From an uncultured Oscillospiraceae bacterium (GTDB lineage: Bacteria > Bacillota > Clostridia > Oscillospirales > Oscillospiraceae): a stretch of DNA of 9,879 bases. The notes under the pieces are model-generated. The model did not search any database. It was not told the DNA's origin and saw only the letters and a list, made by a program, of their open reading frames with translations. Of this stretch, positions 1 through 6,558 are shown piece by piece. Numbering within the stretch: position 1 is the stretch's first letter; the number at the start of each line of letters is the position of its first letter. The stretch covers positions 1 through 9,879 of the forward strand of contig CAKUEI010000064.1 of assembly GCA_934646175.1 (NCBI GenBank), written 5' to 3'. A program made the position numbers and the translations under genes.

Positions 1-822
1 GACAAGGCCACCAAGAAGGCCAAGGCTGAGCGTGCTGCCAAGGTGGCTGCTCTGTCCAACCGTACCGCTTCTCTGGGCCTTGCTTACAAGACCGTGTTCA
101 CCAGCAAGAATGCACTGCTGTGTATGCTTGCGATTATGTTCGGCTACTGCTGGACCTTCATCACCTCCGGCCTGATGTTCTACTTCTTCGCCAACTGCAT
201 CAACTCCGCGGCCGTCATGGGTACGTTTATGTCCATCCGTGGTCTCGTTACCCTGCTGGGCGGCGTGTTCTGGGTGCCCGCCCTGCTGAAGCTGTGCAAG
301 GGCAGCAAGCGCCTGTGCTTCATTATTTCCAACGTGTTCAGCGCCGCATATATGCTGATCTGCTTCGCCTTCTTCCGCGGCAATGCCATGTTCTACATGG
401 TGGTCGCACTGATCGGCGGCTTCCTGGGCTCCGGCGCCACCATGATGCAGGTGGGCCTGCTGGGCGACTGCGGCGTGGAGTGCACTTACAAGACCGGAAA
501 AAATATGGAGACCTTTACCGTGTCTTTTGGCTCTCTGCCTCTGAAGCTTTCTCTGATTTTGCGCTCTATCCTGATCACCTCTGCAATCGGCATGACCGGT
601 TATGTGGCCGGCGTTGCCCCCACCGAGCAGGTCATCAACGGTTTCTACACCGCTTACCTGATCTGGCCTGTCATCCTGATTGTGCTGGCTACCATCCCCA
701 TGCTGATCTACAAGCTGCCGGAAGCTAAGGTGGCTGAGATGATCAAGGAGAACGACCGCCGCAAGAGCGAAGACGCGGCAAGAGTCGAGGCCGCTCTGGC
801 CGCGATGGAAGCCAAGAACTGA
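1..822 (+). CDS. GPH-family (MelB-like) cation:sugar symporter, C-terminal part
   Basis: Integral membrane transporter of the glycoside-pentoside-hexuronide:cation symporter family within the MFS superfamily. The frame is open from base 1 and the start lies outside the window; 273 codons are visible. They show six hydrophobic segments, the C-terminal half of a 12-helix carrier, then a charged cytoplasmic tail rich in Ala, Glu and Lys. The central DCGVECTYKTG stretch (visible residues 156-166) sits where family members have a D-x-x-x-Y-x-E-W-K-T-G signature, but the Y-x-E-W part is changed. The visible part aligns well by eye with the C-terminal half of the next gene, so the two are paralogs. 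Codon use is strongly biased (17 of 18 Lys codons are AAG), which suggests high expression. The substrate cannot be read from sequence; a sugar or glycoside is inferred from the family. A terminator follows the stop. Confidence 0.85.
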   Translation, partial: DKATKKAKAERAAKVAALSNRTASLGLAYKTVFTSKNALLCMLAIMFGYCWTFITSGLMFYFFANCINSAAVMGTFMSIRGLVTLLGGVFWVPALLKLCKGSKRLCFIISNVFSAAYMLICFAFFRGNAMFYMVVALIGGFLGSGATMMQVGLLGDCGVECTYKTGKNMETFTVSFGSLPLKLSLILRSILITSAIGMTGYVAGVAPTEQVINGFYTAYLIWPVILIVLATIPMLIYKLPEAKVAEMIKENDRRKSEDAARVEAALAAMEAKN

Positions 823-866
823 TCTTTCCTTACACCATCCCTCTCATTCGGAACAGACCCAAGCAG

Positions 867-902
867 AGCAAAAGGCGGCGCCAAATGGCGCCGCCTTTTG
901 CT
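867..902 (+). terminator. Rho-independent terminator after first symporter gene
   Basis: A 16-bp perfect stem (867-882 with 887-902) closes an AAAT loop. The core is GGCGGCGCC/GGCGCCGCC, and the 3' arm carries a T-run (TTTTG). The flanking A-run on the 5' arm would also allow termination on the opposite strand. It lies 45 nt after the stop at 822 and separates the two paralogous transporters into different transcripts. Confidence 0.85.
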
Positions 903-1011
903 GCTTTTGGGGACGAAGGGGAAACTTGGGGGCGGGTAATGCCGGAACGGGGAAATGGGCGGTTGATTTGCCTAAACGACTTCGGACTATAAGTGAATTC
1001 TTTTTGCATAT

Positions 1012-1040
1012 TTTACAAATTTCGATCAACACGTTATGAT
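1012..1040 (+). promoter_or_regulatory. Sigma-A promoter of second symporter gene
   Basis: The -35 is TTTACA (1012-1017) and the -10 is TATGAT (1035-1040), with a 17-nt spacer; each box matches consensus at 5 of 6 bases. The start site should be near 1047, giving a leader of about 68 nt. An 11-bp perfect palindrome, GTTATGATAAC (1033-1043), overlaps the -10 and could be an operator. The leader begins with a 7-bp stem GGGGAAG/CTTCCCC (1051-1057 with 1077-1083). Confidence 0.75.
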
Positions 1041-1114
1041 AACCTTAATAGGGGAAGAAATAAAAGGTAGAAAGGACTTCCCCACATTCAGTAAGAGGGA
1101 GTTGTGACACGCAA

Positions 1115-2587
1115 ATGGAAATGAAACGGTTAAAGAGACCCGGTGTAACAAAGTTCTGCTACTTCCTGGCAAAATTCGCATTCGCTTCCATGGCAAGCTG
1201 TGAGCTTTACTACTTTGCCTCCTTTCTGACAGACGGCGCAATGATGAGCGCCGCCATTGCCGGCATCATCATGACGGTGACCAGCCTCATTGACACGGTG
1301 ACCACCTTCGTGAACGGCATCATCCTGGAAAAGGTGCGGATGCCCTGGGGCAAATGCCGCAGCTGGATGCTGGTAGGCCCCCCGATCTTCACCATTCTGA
1401 CGTTGTTTATGTTCTCACGGGTGAGCGACAATGAGATGGTTTCCGCCGTTGTGATCATCATCGGCTTCGTGGTGGGCCATGTGATCTGGACGGTGACGGA
1501 ATCCGCCCACGCGGCCCTGTCCGTGGCCATTACCGATGACTTGGACGAACGCATGGCGCTGTCCATCAACTCCGGGCGCGGCCAGATGGGCTCCGGCCTG
1601 ATCTTCGGCCTGATCTCGGTTCCCCTGATCAGCCTGTTCGGAAAAATGACCAACAGCCCGGCGCTGGGCTACACCCTGTTCGTGGGCCTGATGGGCATCT
1701 TCTGCTGCGTGGGCTACTGGCTGCTGTTCGCCGTGACCAAGGGCTGCGAAGAGGTGGAGCCCCGGGGCGAGAAGGGCGAAAAGGCGGAAGGCCCCACGGT
1801 GGAGCGCCCCTCCTTCGGCACCATGCTGAAGAGCGTTGCCAACCCCAGCCTCATCACTCTGATCGTCACCGGCGCGCTGGGCAACTGCTCCATGTTCCTG
1901 ACCTCGGCCGTTACCTTCTATTACTTCAGCTATAACCTGAATGCCTTCGCCCTCATGGGCGTCTTCATGACCATCCGAAGCGTGGCCGCCCTGGGCGCGT
2001 CCTGGATCACGCCGCTGCTGATGAAGCTGTTTAAGGGCAGTAAGAAGTCCGTCACCGTGTTCGGCAGCGTGATCGCCGCGGCGCATATGCTGTTGCTGTG
2101 GGCCATGCGTCCTTCCTTCATCGTGTATGCGGTGATCAGCGTGATCGCTTCCCTGCTGGCCTCCGCCGGCACCATGCTCTCCATGGCGTGCTACAATGAC
2201 TGCGCCGTGTACTCCGAGTGGAAGACCGGTCACGACGTCAAGGGCTTCATCATGTCCCTGTTGAACGTGCCCGTGAAGTTGGCTCTGCTGGTGCGCAGCG
2301 TGCTGGTTGCCGCGGTGCTGGCCTCCATCAACTACGTAGCAGGCGCGCCTGTGACCGAAACGGTGCTGCAGGCCTTCAACAATGCCTATCTGCTGTATCC
2401 CGCCATCATGGGTATTGCGAGTCTTGTGATTCTGATTATCGGCTACCGTATGAAAGAGGCGGACGTGGCGAAGATGATCGAAGAGATCAACGCCCGCAAG
2501 GCTGCGGAAGCCGCCGCACAGGCGGAGATGGGACCGGTGGAGACCGTGGCGGAAGAGACCACGATCGAGGTTTCCGTAGAAGAGTGA
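1115..2587 (+). CDS. GPH-family (MelB-like) cation:sugar symporter
   Basis: Complete 490-residue cytoplasmic-membrane transporter of the GPH/MelB family, the usual length for a 12-helix carrier. The first half has a variant of the family signature after helix 2: LID at 58-60, an N-G at 67-68 and RMPWGKCRSW at 75-84, related to the D...G...D...RWGKFRPW pattern. A charged Lys/Glu loop at about 208-235 separates the two six-helix halves. NDCAVYSEWKTG at 361-372 is the clear family motif of the second half. The acidic tail (450-490) is cytoplasmic. ATG 1115 is preferred; the purine-rich AGAGGGAG (1094-1101) lies 13 nt upstream, rather far, and ATG 1121 is also possible. It is paralogous to the preceding gene but has its own promoter and terminator. 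Cation and sugar specificity are unknown; relatives take up oligosaccharides, pentosides or hexuronides. Confidence 0.9.
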   Translation: MEMKRLKRPGVTKFCYFLAKFAFASMASCELYYFASFLTDGAMMSAAIAGIIMTVTSLIDTVTTFVNGIILEKVRMPWGKCRSWMLVGPPIFTILTLFMFSRVSDNEMVSAVVIIIGFVVGHVIWTVTESAHAALSVAITDDLDERMALSINSGRGQMGSGLIFGLISVPLISLFGKMTNSPALGYTLFVGLMGIFCCVGYWLLFAVTKGCEEVEPRGEKGEKAEGPTVERPSFGTMLKSVANPSLITLIVTGALGNCSMFLTSAVTFYYFSYNLNAFALMGVFMTIRSVAALGASWITPLLMKLFKGSKKSVTVFGSVIAAAHMLLLWAMRPSFIVYAVISVIASLLASAGTMLSMACYNDCAVYSEWKTGHDVKGFIMSLLNVPVKLALLVRSVLVAAVLASINYVAGAPVTETVLQAFNNAYLLYPAIMGIASLVILIIGYRMKEADVAKMIEEINARKAAEAAAQAEMGPVETVAEETTIEVSVEE

Positions 2588-2618
2588 TACACTCCCTTAT
2601 CTGAACTCTCGCGCAGAA

Positions 2619-2663
2619 GAAGCGGGGCAGGACCCACGGGTCCTGCCCCGCTTCGCTGTTTTC
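2619..2663 (+). terminator. Rho-independent terminator after second symporter gene
   Basis: A GC-rich 16-bp stem (2619-2634 with 2639-2654) with a 4-nt loop is followed by CTGTTTTC. It lies 31 nt after the stop codon and ends transcription before the mutY promoter. Confidence 0.85.
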
Positions 2664-2685
2664 TGCGGGATTTTGGGCCTTCTCG

Positions 2686-2714
2686 TTGAAAAATGGCGCA
2701 GCACATTATATAAT
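2686..2714 (+). promoter_or_regulatory. Sigma-A promoter of the mutY-tdk operon
   Basis: TTGAAA (2686-2691), a 17-nt spacer and a perfect TATAAT (2709-2714). The start site is expected near 2721, giving a leader of about 48 nt. That leader holds a small hairpin GGGCG-CGTT-CGCCC (2727-2740) close to its 5' end. The promoter supports placing the mutY start downstream at 2769 rather than at the TTG at 2673, which lies upstream of the promoter. Confidence 0.85.
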
Positions 2715-2768
2715 AAATCAGTTACGGGGCGCGTTCGCCCAGAATTTGTGGAAAGCGGGGAGAGCGGA

Positions 2769-3797
2769 ATGAAACGACCGGAAGAACTGCCGCTGCCCCT
2801 TTTGCTGTGGTACCGAGAGCATGCGAGGAAGCTCCCGTGGCGGGAGACGAAGGATCCTTACCGTATCTGGCTTTCCGAGGTCATGCTGCAGCAGACGCGG
2901 GTAGCGGCGGTGATGGGATACTACGCGCGCTTCCTGCGGGCGCTGCCCACGGTGGAGGACCTGGCAGAGGTGCCGGATGACGAGCTGATGAAGCTGTGGC
3001 AGGGACTGGGCTATTACAGCCGGGCGCGGAACCTGAAAAAAGCAGCCGGGGTGATCGTAAGTGAATACGGCGGGAAATTCCCGGCGGACCTTGCCAAGCT
3101 GAAAAAGCTGCCCGGTGTGGGGGACTATACGGCGGGGGCGGTGGCCTCCATCGCCTTCGGACTTCCGGAGCCGGCGGTGGACGGCAATGTGCTGCGGGTA
3201 CTGGCCCGAATCTGCGGGGACGAAAGCGACATTACACTGCCCGCCACCCGGCGGGAAGCGGCGGAGGCATTGCGGGACGTGATGCCGCTGGCCGCGCCGG
3301 GGGAGTTCAATCAGGCCATGATGGAACTGGGGGCCACGGTGTGCCTCCCCAATGGGGCACCCCTGTGCGATCAATGCCCGGCGAGAGAGTTCTGCGCGGC
3401 CCTGCGGGACGGGACGATTGATAAACTGCCGGTCAAGCCGGAGAAAAAGCCCCGGAAGGTGGAACGGCGAGTGGTGTATCTCCTGTTCCATGCTGGGAGA
3501 GCCGCCTTGCGGCGGCGGCCGGAGAAGGGCCTACTGGCAGGTCTTTGGGAGTATCCCAATACGCTGGAGGGAGAAGAGGAGCCGGTCAAAGGGCCTGCCT
3601 GGGCCGACGCGGGCACCGGGAAACACATTTTTACTCACATTGAGTGGCATATGCGGGCGCTTACCGCAGAGATGGACAGTGAGGAGCTGCCGGAAGGCTG
3701 GGTCTGGGCCGGGAGAGAGGAACTGCGGAGCGTGTACGCGGTGCCCAATGCGTTTTCTGACTTTCGCCATAAGGTGGAAGAGCGGCTGGGCGAATGA
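2769..3797 (+). CDS. mutY: Adenine DNA glycosylase MutY
   Basis: Base-excision repair enzyme that removes adenine mispaired with 8-oxoguanine or guanine. It has 342 residues, a usual MutY length. The catalytic Glu is E37 in SEVMLQQT. The helix-hairpin-helix is LPGVGDYTAG (114-123). The catalytic Asp is D138 in AVDGNVLR. The [4Fe-4S] ligands are C192, C200, C203 and C209; the first gap has 7 residues where E. coli has 6. The C-terminal NUDIX-like domain (about 230-342), which recognises 8-oxoG, includes GLLAGLWEYP (254-263) and HIFTHIEWHM (286-295). The ATG is chosen because GGGGAGA (2757-2763) lies 5 nt upstream and the MKRPEELPLPLLLWYREHARKLPWR start fits the family. It is the first gene of an operon; tdk follows after 18 nt. 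Confidence 0.96.
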   Translation: MKRPEELPLPLLLWYREHARKLPWRETKDPYRIWLSEVMLQQTRVAAVMGYYARFLRALPTVEDLAEVPDDELMKLWQGLGYYSRARNLKKAAGVIVSEYGGKFPADLAKLKKLPGVGDYTAGAVASIAFGLPEPAVDGNVLRVLARICGDESDITLPATRREAAEALRDVMPLAAPGEFNQAMMELGATVCLPNGAPLCDQCPAREFCAALRDGTIDKLPVKPEKKPRKVERRVVYLLFHAGRAALRRRPEKGLLAGLWEYPNTLEGEEEPVKGPAWADAGTGKHIFTHIEWHMRALTAEMDSEELPEGWVWAGREELRSVYAVPNAFSDFRHKVEERLGE

Positions 3798-3815
3798 GAA
3801 AGGAGAGAGGAAAGC

Positions 3816-4397
3816 ATGGCGAAGCTCTATTTCCGATATGGGGTGATGGGGTCCAGCAAGACGGCCAACGCCCTGATGGTGCGCTATAACTATGAAGAGC
3901 GGGGGCAGGAGGCCCTGCTGGTGAAGCCCACGGTGGACCAGCGGGACGGGGCGCGGTTCGTGGCTTCCCGCGCGGGACTGAGCCACCCGTGCATCTACTT
4001 TACGGACATGCAGGAGATGAACGAGGAGGAACTGAAGCGCTACGCCTGCGTCATCGTGGACGAGGCGCAGTTTTTGACTAAGGCGGACATCTTCTACCTC
4101 ACCTATCTGGTGGACGAGCTGAACCTGCCGGTGATCTGCTACGGCCTGCGAGCGGATTTCAAGGGGGAACTGTTCCCCGGCTCTCAGGAACTGCTGGCCA
4201 CGGCGGATATCATCGAGGAGATCAAAACCATTTGTTGGTGTGGGCGAAAAGCCACCTGCAATGCCCGGTTTGACGAAAACGGCAAGGTGCTGAAGGAGGG
4301 CGAACAGGTGGTGCTGGGGGCTAACGACCGGTACATCGGCCTGTGCCGCCGCCATTGGAAGGCGGGCGACCTGGGACCGGGGTGGAAAAAACCGTGA
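3816..4397 (+). CDS. tdk: Thymidine kinase (type II)
   Basis: Cytosolic salvage enzyme that phosphorylates thymidine to dTMP with ATP. At 193 residues it fits the tetrameric, zinc-containing type II family. The P-loop is GVMGSSKT (9-16), with Ser where most P-loops have Gly before the Lys. The Walker B/catalytic motif is DEAQF (82-86), with E83 as the likely catalytic base. The substrate-binding lasso is YGLRADFKGELFPGS (109-123). The zinc ligands are probably C140, C142, C177 and H180 (CWCG and CRRH). AAGGAG (3800-3805) lies 10 nt before ATG 3816. It follows mutY by 18 nt and its stop overlaps the next start by 4 nt, so the three genes are almost certainly cotranscribed. Confidence 0.95.
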   Translation: MAKLYFRYGVMGSSKTANALMVRYNYEERGQEALLVKPTVDQRDGARFVASRAGLSHPCIYFTDMQEMNEEELKRYACVIVDEAQFLTKADIFYLTYLVDELNLPVICYGLRADFKGELFPGSQELLATADIIEEIKTICWCGRKATCNARFDENGKVLKEGEQVVLGANDRYIGLCRRHWKAGDLGPGWKKP

Positions 4398-5275
4398 AAT
4401 GCGAGCTGTGCCCCAGAAAATGCGGTGCTTTGCGGGAAGGCGAGCGCGGCGCGGGCATCTGCCGCGCGCCGGAACTGCCGCGCATTGCCCGGGCGGCCCT
4501 GCATTTCTGGGAGGAACCGCCTATCTCGGGGACAAGGGGCTCCGGGACCATCTTTTTCACCGGGTGCCCGCTGGGGTGCATCTTCTGCCAGAATGAAGGG
4601 GTGAGCCACGGCAACGTGGGGAAAACGGTGACCGTGCAGCGGGTGAAGGAGATCGGATGGGAGCTGATCCGTCAGGGGGCCCACAACCTGAACTTTGTGA
4701 CCCCCACCCACTATGCCCACGTGGTGGAGGAAGTGCTGGAGGAACCGTTTGGCGTGCCCGCGGTGTGGAACAGTGGCGGGTACGACCGGGTGGAGACCCT
4801 GCGGCGGCTGGAGGGGAAGATCGACGTCTATCTTCCTGACCTCAAATATGTAACGCCCGAGCGGGCAAAGCGCTACTCCGGGGCAGAGGATTATCCGGAG
4901 ATCGCCCTGAAGGCGCTGGAGGAAATGGTGCGTCAGGTGGGAATGCCGGTATTCGAGGACGGCCTTTTGAAAAAGGGCGTGATCGTGCGGCATCTGCTGC
5001 TGCCTGGCGGAGTGAACGAGGCCAAACTGGTGCTGGATGCAGTGAAGGAGCGCTTCCCCCGTGGGGAGGTTTTGGTGTCCTTGATGAGCCAGTATGTGCC
5101 TTTCGGCAAGGCAAAAGACGACAACATGATCGGCCGGAAGCTGCGAAAAGCTGAAATCCGCACGGCGCAGGAATACCTGGAAAACCTTGGGCTGGAGGGC
5201 TTCTCCCAGGGCGAAGAGGCAGCGGAGAAGGAGTACATCCCCGCCTTCGACCTGACCGGCGTAGAAAAAAAGTAA
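4394..5275 (+). CDS. Radical SAM protein, PflX-like (pyruvate formate-lyase activase homolog)
   Basis: Putative iron-sulfur radical SAM enzyme of the PflX group (COG1313-like), whose substrate is not established. It has 293 residues from GTG 4394. The SAM-cluster motif is C58-x3-C62-x2-C65 in FFTGCPLGCIFC, and NSGGY (126-130) is probably the SAM-amine contact. A second cysteine set lies at the N-terminus (C3, C6, C10 and C23, in CELCPRKC and GICR) and could hold another metal site. The GTG is preferred because GTGA overlaps the tdk stop by 4 nt and the protein then begins at the conserved cysteine segment. GTG 4382 and GTG 4343 are in frame but would add residues not expected in the family. 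The Shine-Dalgarno site is weak (GGGGTGG, 4379-4385), so coupling to tdk translation is likely. No strong terminator follows directly; AAAAAG/CTTTTT (5287-5303) is weak. Confidence 0.85.
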   Translation: MKCELCPRKCGALREGERGAGICRAPELPRIARAALHFWEEPPISGTRGSGTIFFTGCPLGCIFCQNEGVSHGNVGKTVTVQRVKEIGWELIRQGAHNLNFVTPTHYAHVVEEVLEEPFGVPAVWNSGGYDRVETLRRLEGKIDVYLPDLKYVTPERAKRYSGAEDYPEIALKALEEMVRQVGMPVFEDGLLKKGVIVRHLLLPGGVNEAKLVLDAVKERFPRGEVLVSLMSQYVPFGKAKDDNMIGRKLRKAEIRTAQEYLENLGLEGFSQGEEAAEKEYIPAFDLTGVEKK

Positions 5276-5294
5276 AAAAGTTTTGAAAAAAGAC

Positions 5295-5323
5295 TTGCTT
5301 TTTCCCCAGGGGTATGGTAGTAT
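5295..5323 (+). promoter_or_regulatory. Candidate promoter without an assigned gene
   Basis: TTGCTT (5295-5300), a 17-nt spacer and TAGTAT (5318-5323), each 4 of 6 matches, with a predicted start near 5330. It points rightward into the 3' end of the opposite-strand pseudouridine synthase gene. The operator-like repeat just downstream strengthens the call. Confidence 0.5.
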
Positions 5324-5329
5324 TTGTTC

Positions 5330-5351
5330 GTGGTTAGTGCGGACTAACTAC
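5330..5351. promoter_or_regulatory. Operator-like inverted repeat
   Basis: A 22-bp interrupted dyad with half-sites GTTAGT (5333-5338) and ACTAAC (5343-5348). The outer GT/AC pair also matches and the centre is CG. It overlaps the predicted start site of the promoter at 5295-5323, where a repressor would act. The GTTAG/CTAAC half-sites recall sites of DtxR-type metal regulators, but the spacing differs from the classical box. The regulator is therefore unassigned. Confidence 0.45.
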
Positions 5352-5397
5352 AATGCGGAAATCAGAACCCCTTTCCTTACCCATACACCCCATACAC

Positions 5398-5437
5398 ACA
5401 CATAAGGCCGGCTTCGAAAGAAGCCGGCCTTATGTGT
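5398..5437. terminator. Hairpin between convergent genes, probable bidirectional terminator
   Basis: An 18-bp perfect stem (5398-5415 with 5420-5437) with a GAAA tetraloop and a CCGGC-rich core. It lies 4 nt past the stop of the minus-strand pseudouridine synthase gene and 122 nt past the stop of the radical SAM gene. Neither side has a clean T-run, so termination is inferred from stem strength and position. Confidence 0.7.
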
Positions 5438-5441
5438 TGCC

Positions 5442-6410
5442 TTACGTTTTGCGCGGAAGCGCAGAGGGGGATGATTTGCTGTCTTTCACTGCGGCGAGGA
5501 CGTCGGGCGGGAGAAGCGCACAAAAATCCTCCGGCGGCGGGGCGGTGAAGGAAAGAGGCTCCCCGGTGATGGGATGCAGAAAGCTGAGGCGGAAGGAGTG
5601 AAGGGCGGGACGGGCGATCAGCAAAGGGTCCTCCCGCCCATACAGGAAGTCCCCGGTGAGGGGGCAGCCCAGATAGGCCATGTGAACGCGGATCTGGTGA
5701 GTCCGGCCGGTCTCCAATGTAAGCTCCATCAGACTGCGGCCGGAGAAGGAGGCGAGGGTGCGGTAATGAGTGACGGCGGGCTTGCCGTCCGGGCGCACTT
5801 GCTGCTGCACCAGCGAGCCCGCCGCCGGGCCGATGGGGGCGGAGACGGTGCCGGAGGCCGGGACGGGAACGCCATCGCACACGGCGAGGTAGGTTCTGCA
5901 GAAGGAAGGGGTGTGGAGGGCGTTTTTCAGCTGCTCCTGCGCGTGGGGGTGCTTGGCCACCACCAGAAGGCCAGAGGTGCCCTTGTCCAGCCGGTGGACA
6001 GGGTGAAAATCCGCCAAAATGCCTGCTGATTCGTAATAATACATCAAAAAATTACCGAGCGTATCGGAATAATGGCCGGGACCGGGGTGAACGGAACACC
6101 CGGCGGGCTTATTGAGCGTCAGAAGATCCTCGTCCTCATAGACAATGTCCAGCACACCGGGGGTTGGGACGATGCCACTTGTGACGGAGTTGTCCCCCAC
6201 CAGAACGGAAAGAACCTGTCCCGGGGAGACCCGGGCGGAGGTGAAGACACGGTCGCCATCCAGCAGGATACCGTCGGGCAGCCATTTGATGCGGCGGATG
6301 ACGGTGCCGGAAAGATGCAGTTCCTTCCGCAGAAGAGTGTCCACTTTCTGCCCGCTGCGGGAAGACGGCACGGTGATGGTAAGACGGCGGGGCGTATGTG
6401 CAACGGACAT
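5442..6410 (-). CDS. RluA-family RNA pseudouridine synthase
   Basis: Converts specific uridines in rRNA or tRNA to pseudouridine. It has 322 residues. An S4-like RNA-binding segment (about 20-75) precedes the catalytic domain. The catalytic Asp is D142 in HRLDKGTSGLL (139-149). NKPAG (100-104) and GRTHQIRVHM (235-244) are family motifs lining the active site. A Ser/Pro-rich tail of about 20 residues follows. ATG 6410 is backed by an excellent GGAGGTGA (6415-6422) 4 nt upstream. The target uridine cannot be told; an RluD-like enzyme is one possibility. It diverges from hemW, with a TTGCGT-17-TACAAT promoter, and ends at a convergent hairpin. Confidence 0.93.
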   Translation of the reverse strand: MSVAHTPRRLTITVPSSRSGQKVDTLLRKELHLSGTVIRRIKWLPDGILLDGDRVFTSARVSPGQVLSVLVGDNSVTSGIVPTPGVLDIVYEDEDLLTLNKPAGCSVHPGPGHYSDTLGNFLMYYYESAGILADFHPVHRLDKGTSGLLVVAKHPHAQEQLKNALHTPSFCRTYLAVCDGVPVPASGTVSAPIGPAAGSLVQQQVRPDGKPAVTHYRTLASFSGRSLMELTLETGRTHQIRVHMAYLGCPLTGDFLYGREDPLLIARPALHSFRLSFLHPITGEPLSFTAPPPEDFCALLPPDVLAAVKDSKSSPSALPRKT

Positions 6411-6442
6411 GGGGTCACCTCCGATGGGGGAAAAGATGCTTC

Positions 6443-6471
6443 ATTGTATCACGACCTGCCGCCGAACGCAA
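6443..6471 (-). promoter_or_regulatory. Promoter of the pseudouridine synthase gene
   Basis: Read on the minus strand: TTGCGT (6471-6466), a 17-nt spacer and TACAAT (6448-6443). The start site is expected near 6436, giving a leader of about 25 nt that carries the strong Shine-Dalgarno site. It stands back to back with the hemW promoter; the two -35 boxes are 30 bp apart. Confidence 0.6.
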
Positions 6472-6501
6472 ACGGGGCGGAGAAAATGGACGCATCAAGG
6501 C

Positions 6502-6530
6502 TTGCGGCTTTGCCACAAAGGCATTATAAT
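6502..6530 (+). promoter_or_regulatory. Promoter of hemW
   Basis: TTGCGG (6502-6507), a 17-nt spacer and a perfect TATAAT (6525-6530). The expected start is near 6537, leaving a leader of about 22 nt. The weak -35 is of the same TTGCG type as the divergent promoter next to it. Confidence 0.7.
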
Positions 6531-6558
6531 AAGGGGCAGAAACGCGAGGTGGCCCGAA

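Larger units (their letters stand above)
5276..5441. other. Convergent intergenic stretch without a convincing gene
   Basis: Between the radical SAM gene and the convergent pseudouridine synthase gene lie a promoter, an operator-like dyad and a long hairpin. An ATG at 5353 opens an 82-codon frame that runs antisense into the synthase gene. It has no ribosome-binding site and its protein looks like a shadow. The transcript from about 5330 to 5437 would be roughly 108 nt, the size of a small RNA. The stretch could also be the remnant of a regulated gene that was lost. Confidence 0.4.

Noticed and set aside
1415..2233. 272-codon minus-strand open frame within the second transporter
   Set aside because: Its product is rich in His, Gly, Gln and Ala with no recognisable domain, as expected for the complement of a GC-rich gene; the plus-strand transporter is certain.
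2673..2768. Upstream extension of mutY from a TTG at 2673
   Set aside because: It lies upstream of the TTGAAA-17-TATAAT promoter, would add 32 residues not seen in MutY, and lacks a ribosome-binding site; ATG 2769 has one.
3531..4355. 274-codon minus-strand open frame across mutY and tdk
   Set aside because: Low-complexity shadow opposite two well-supported genes with full motif sets.
5353..5601. 82-codon plus-strand frame after the operator-like dyad
   Set aside because: No ribosome-binding site, no domain, and two thirds of it is antisense to the pseudouridine synthase gene.
6145..6558. Upstream extension of the hemW frame
   Set aside because: It runs antisense through the pseudouridine synthase gene and across the hemW promoter; HemW proteins begin just before the YIHIPFC motif, as from ATG 6559.
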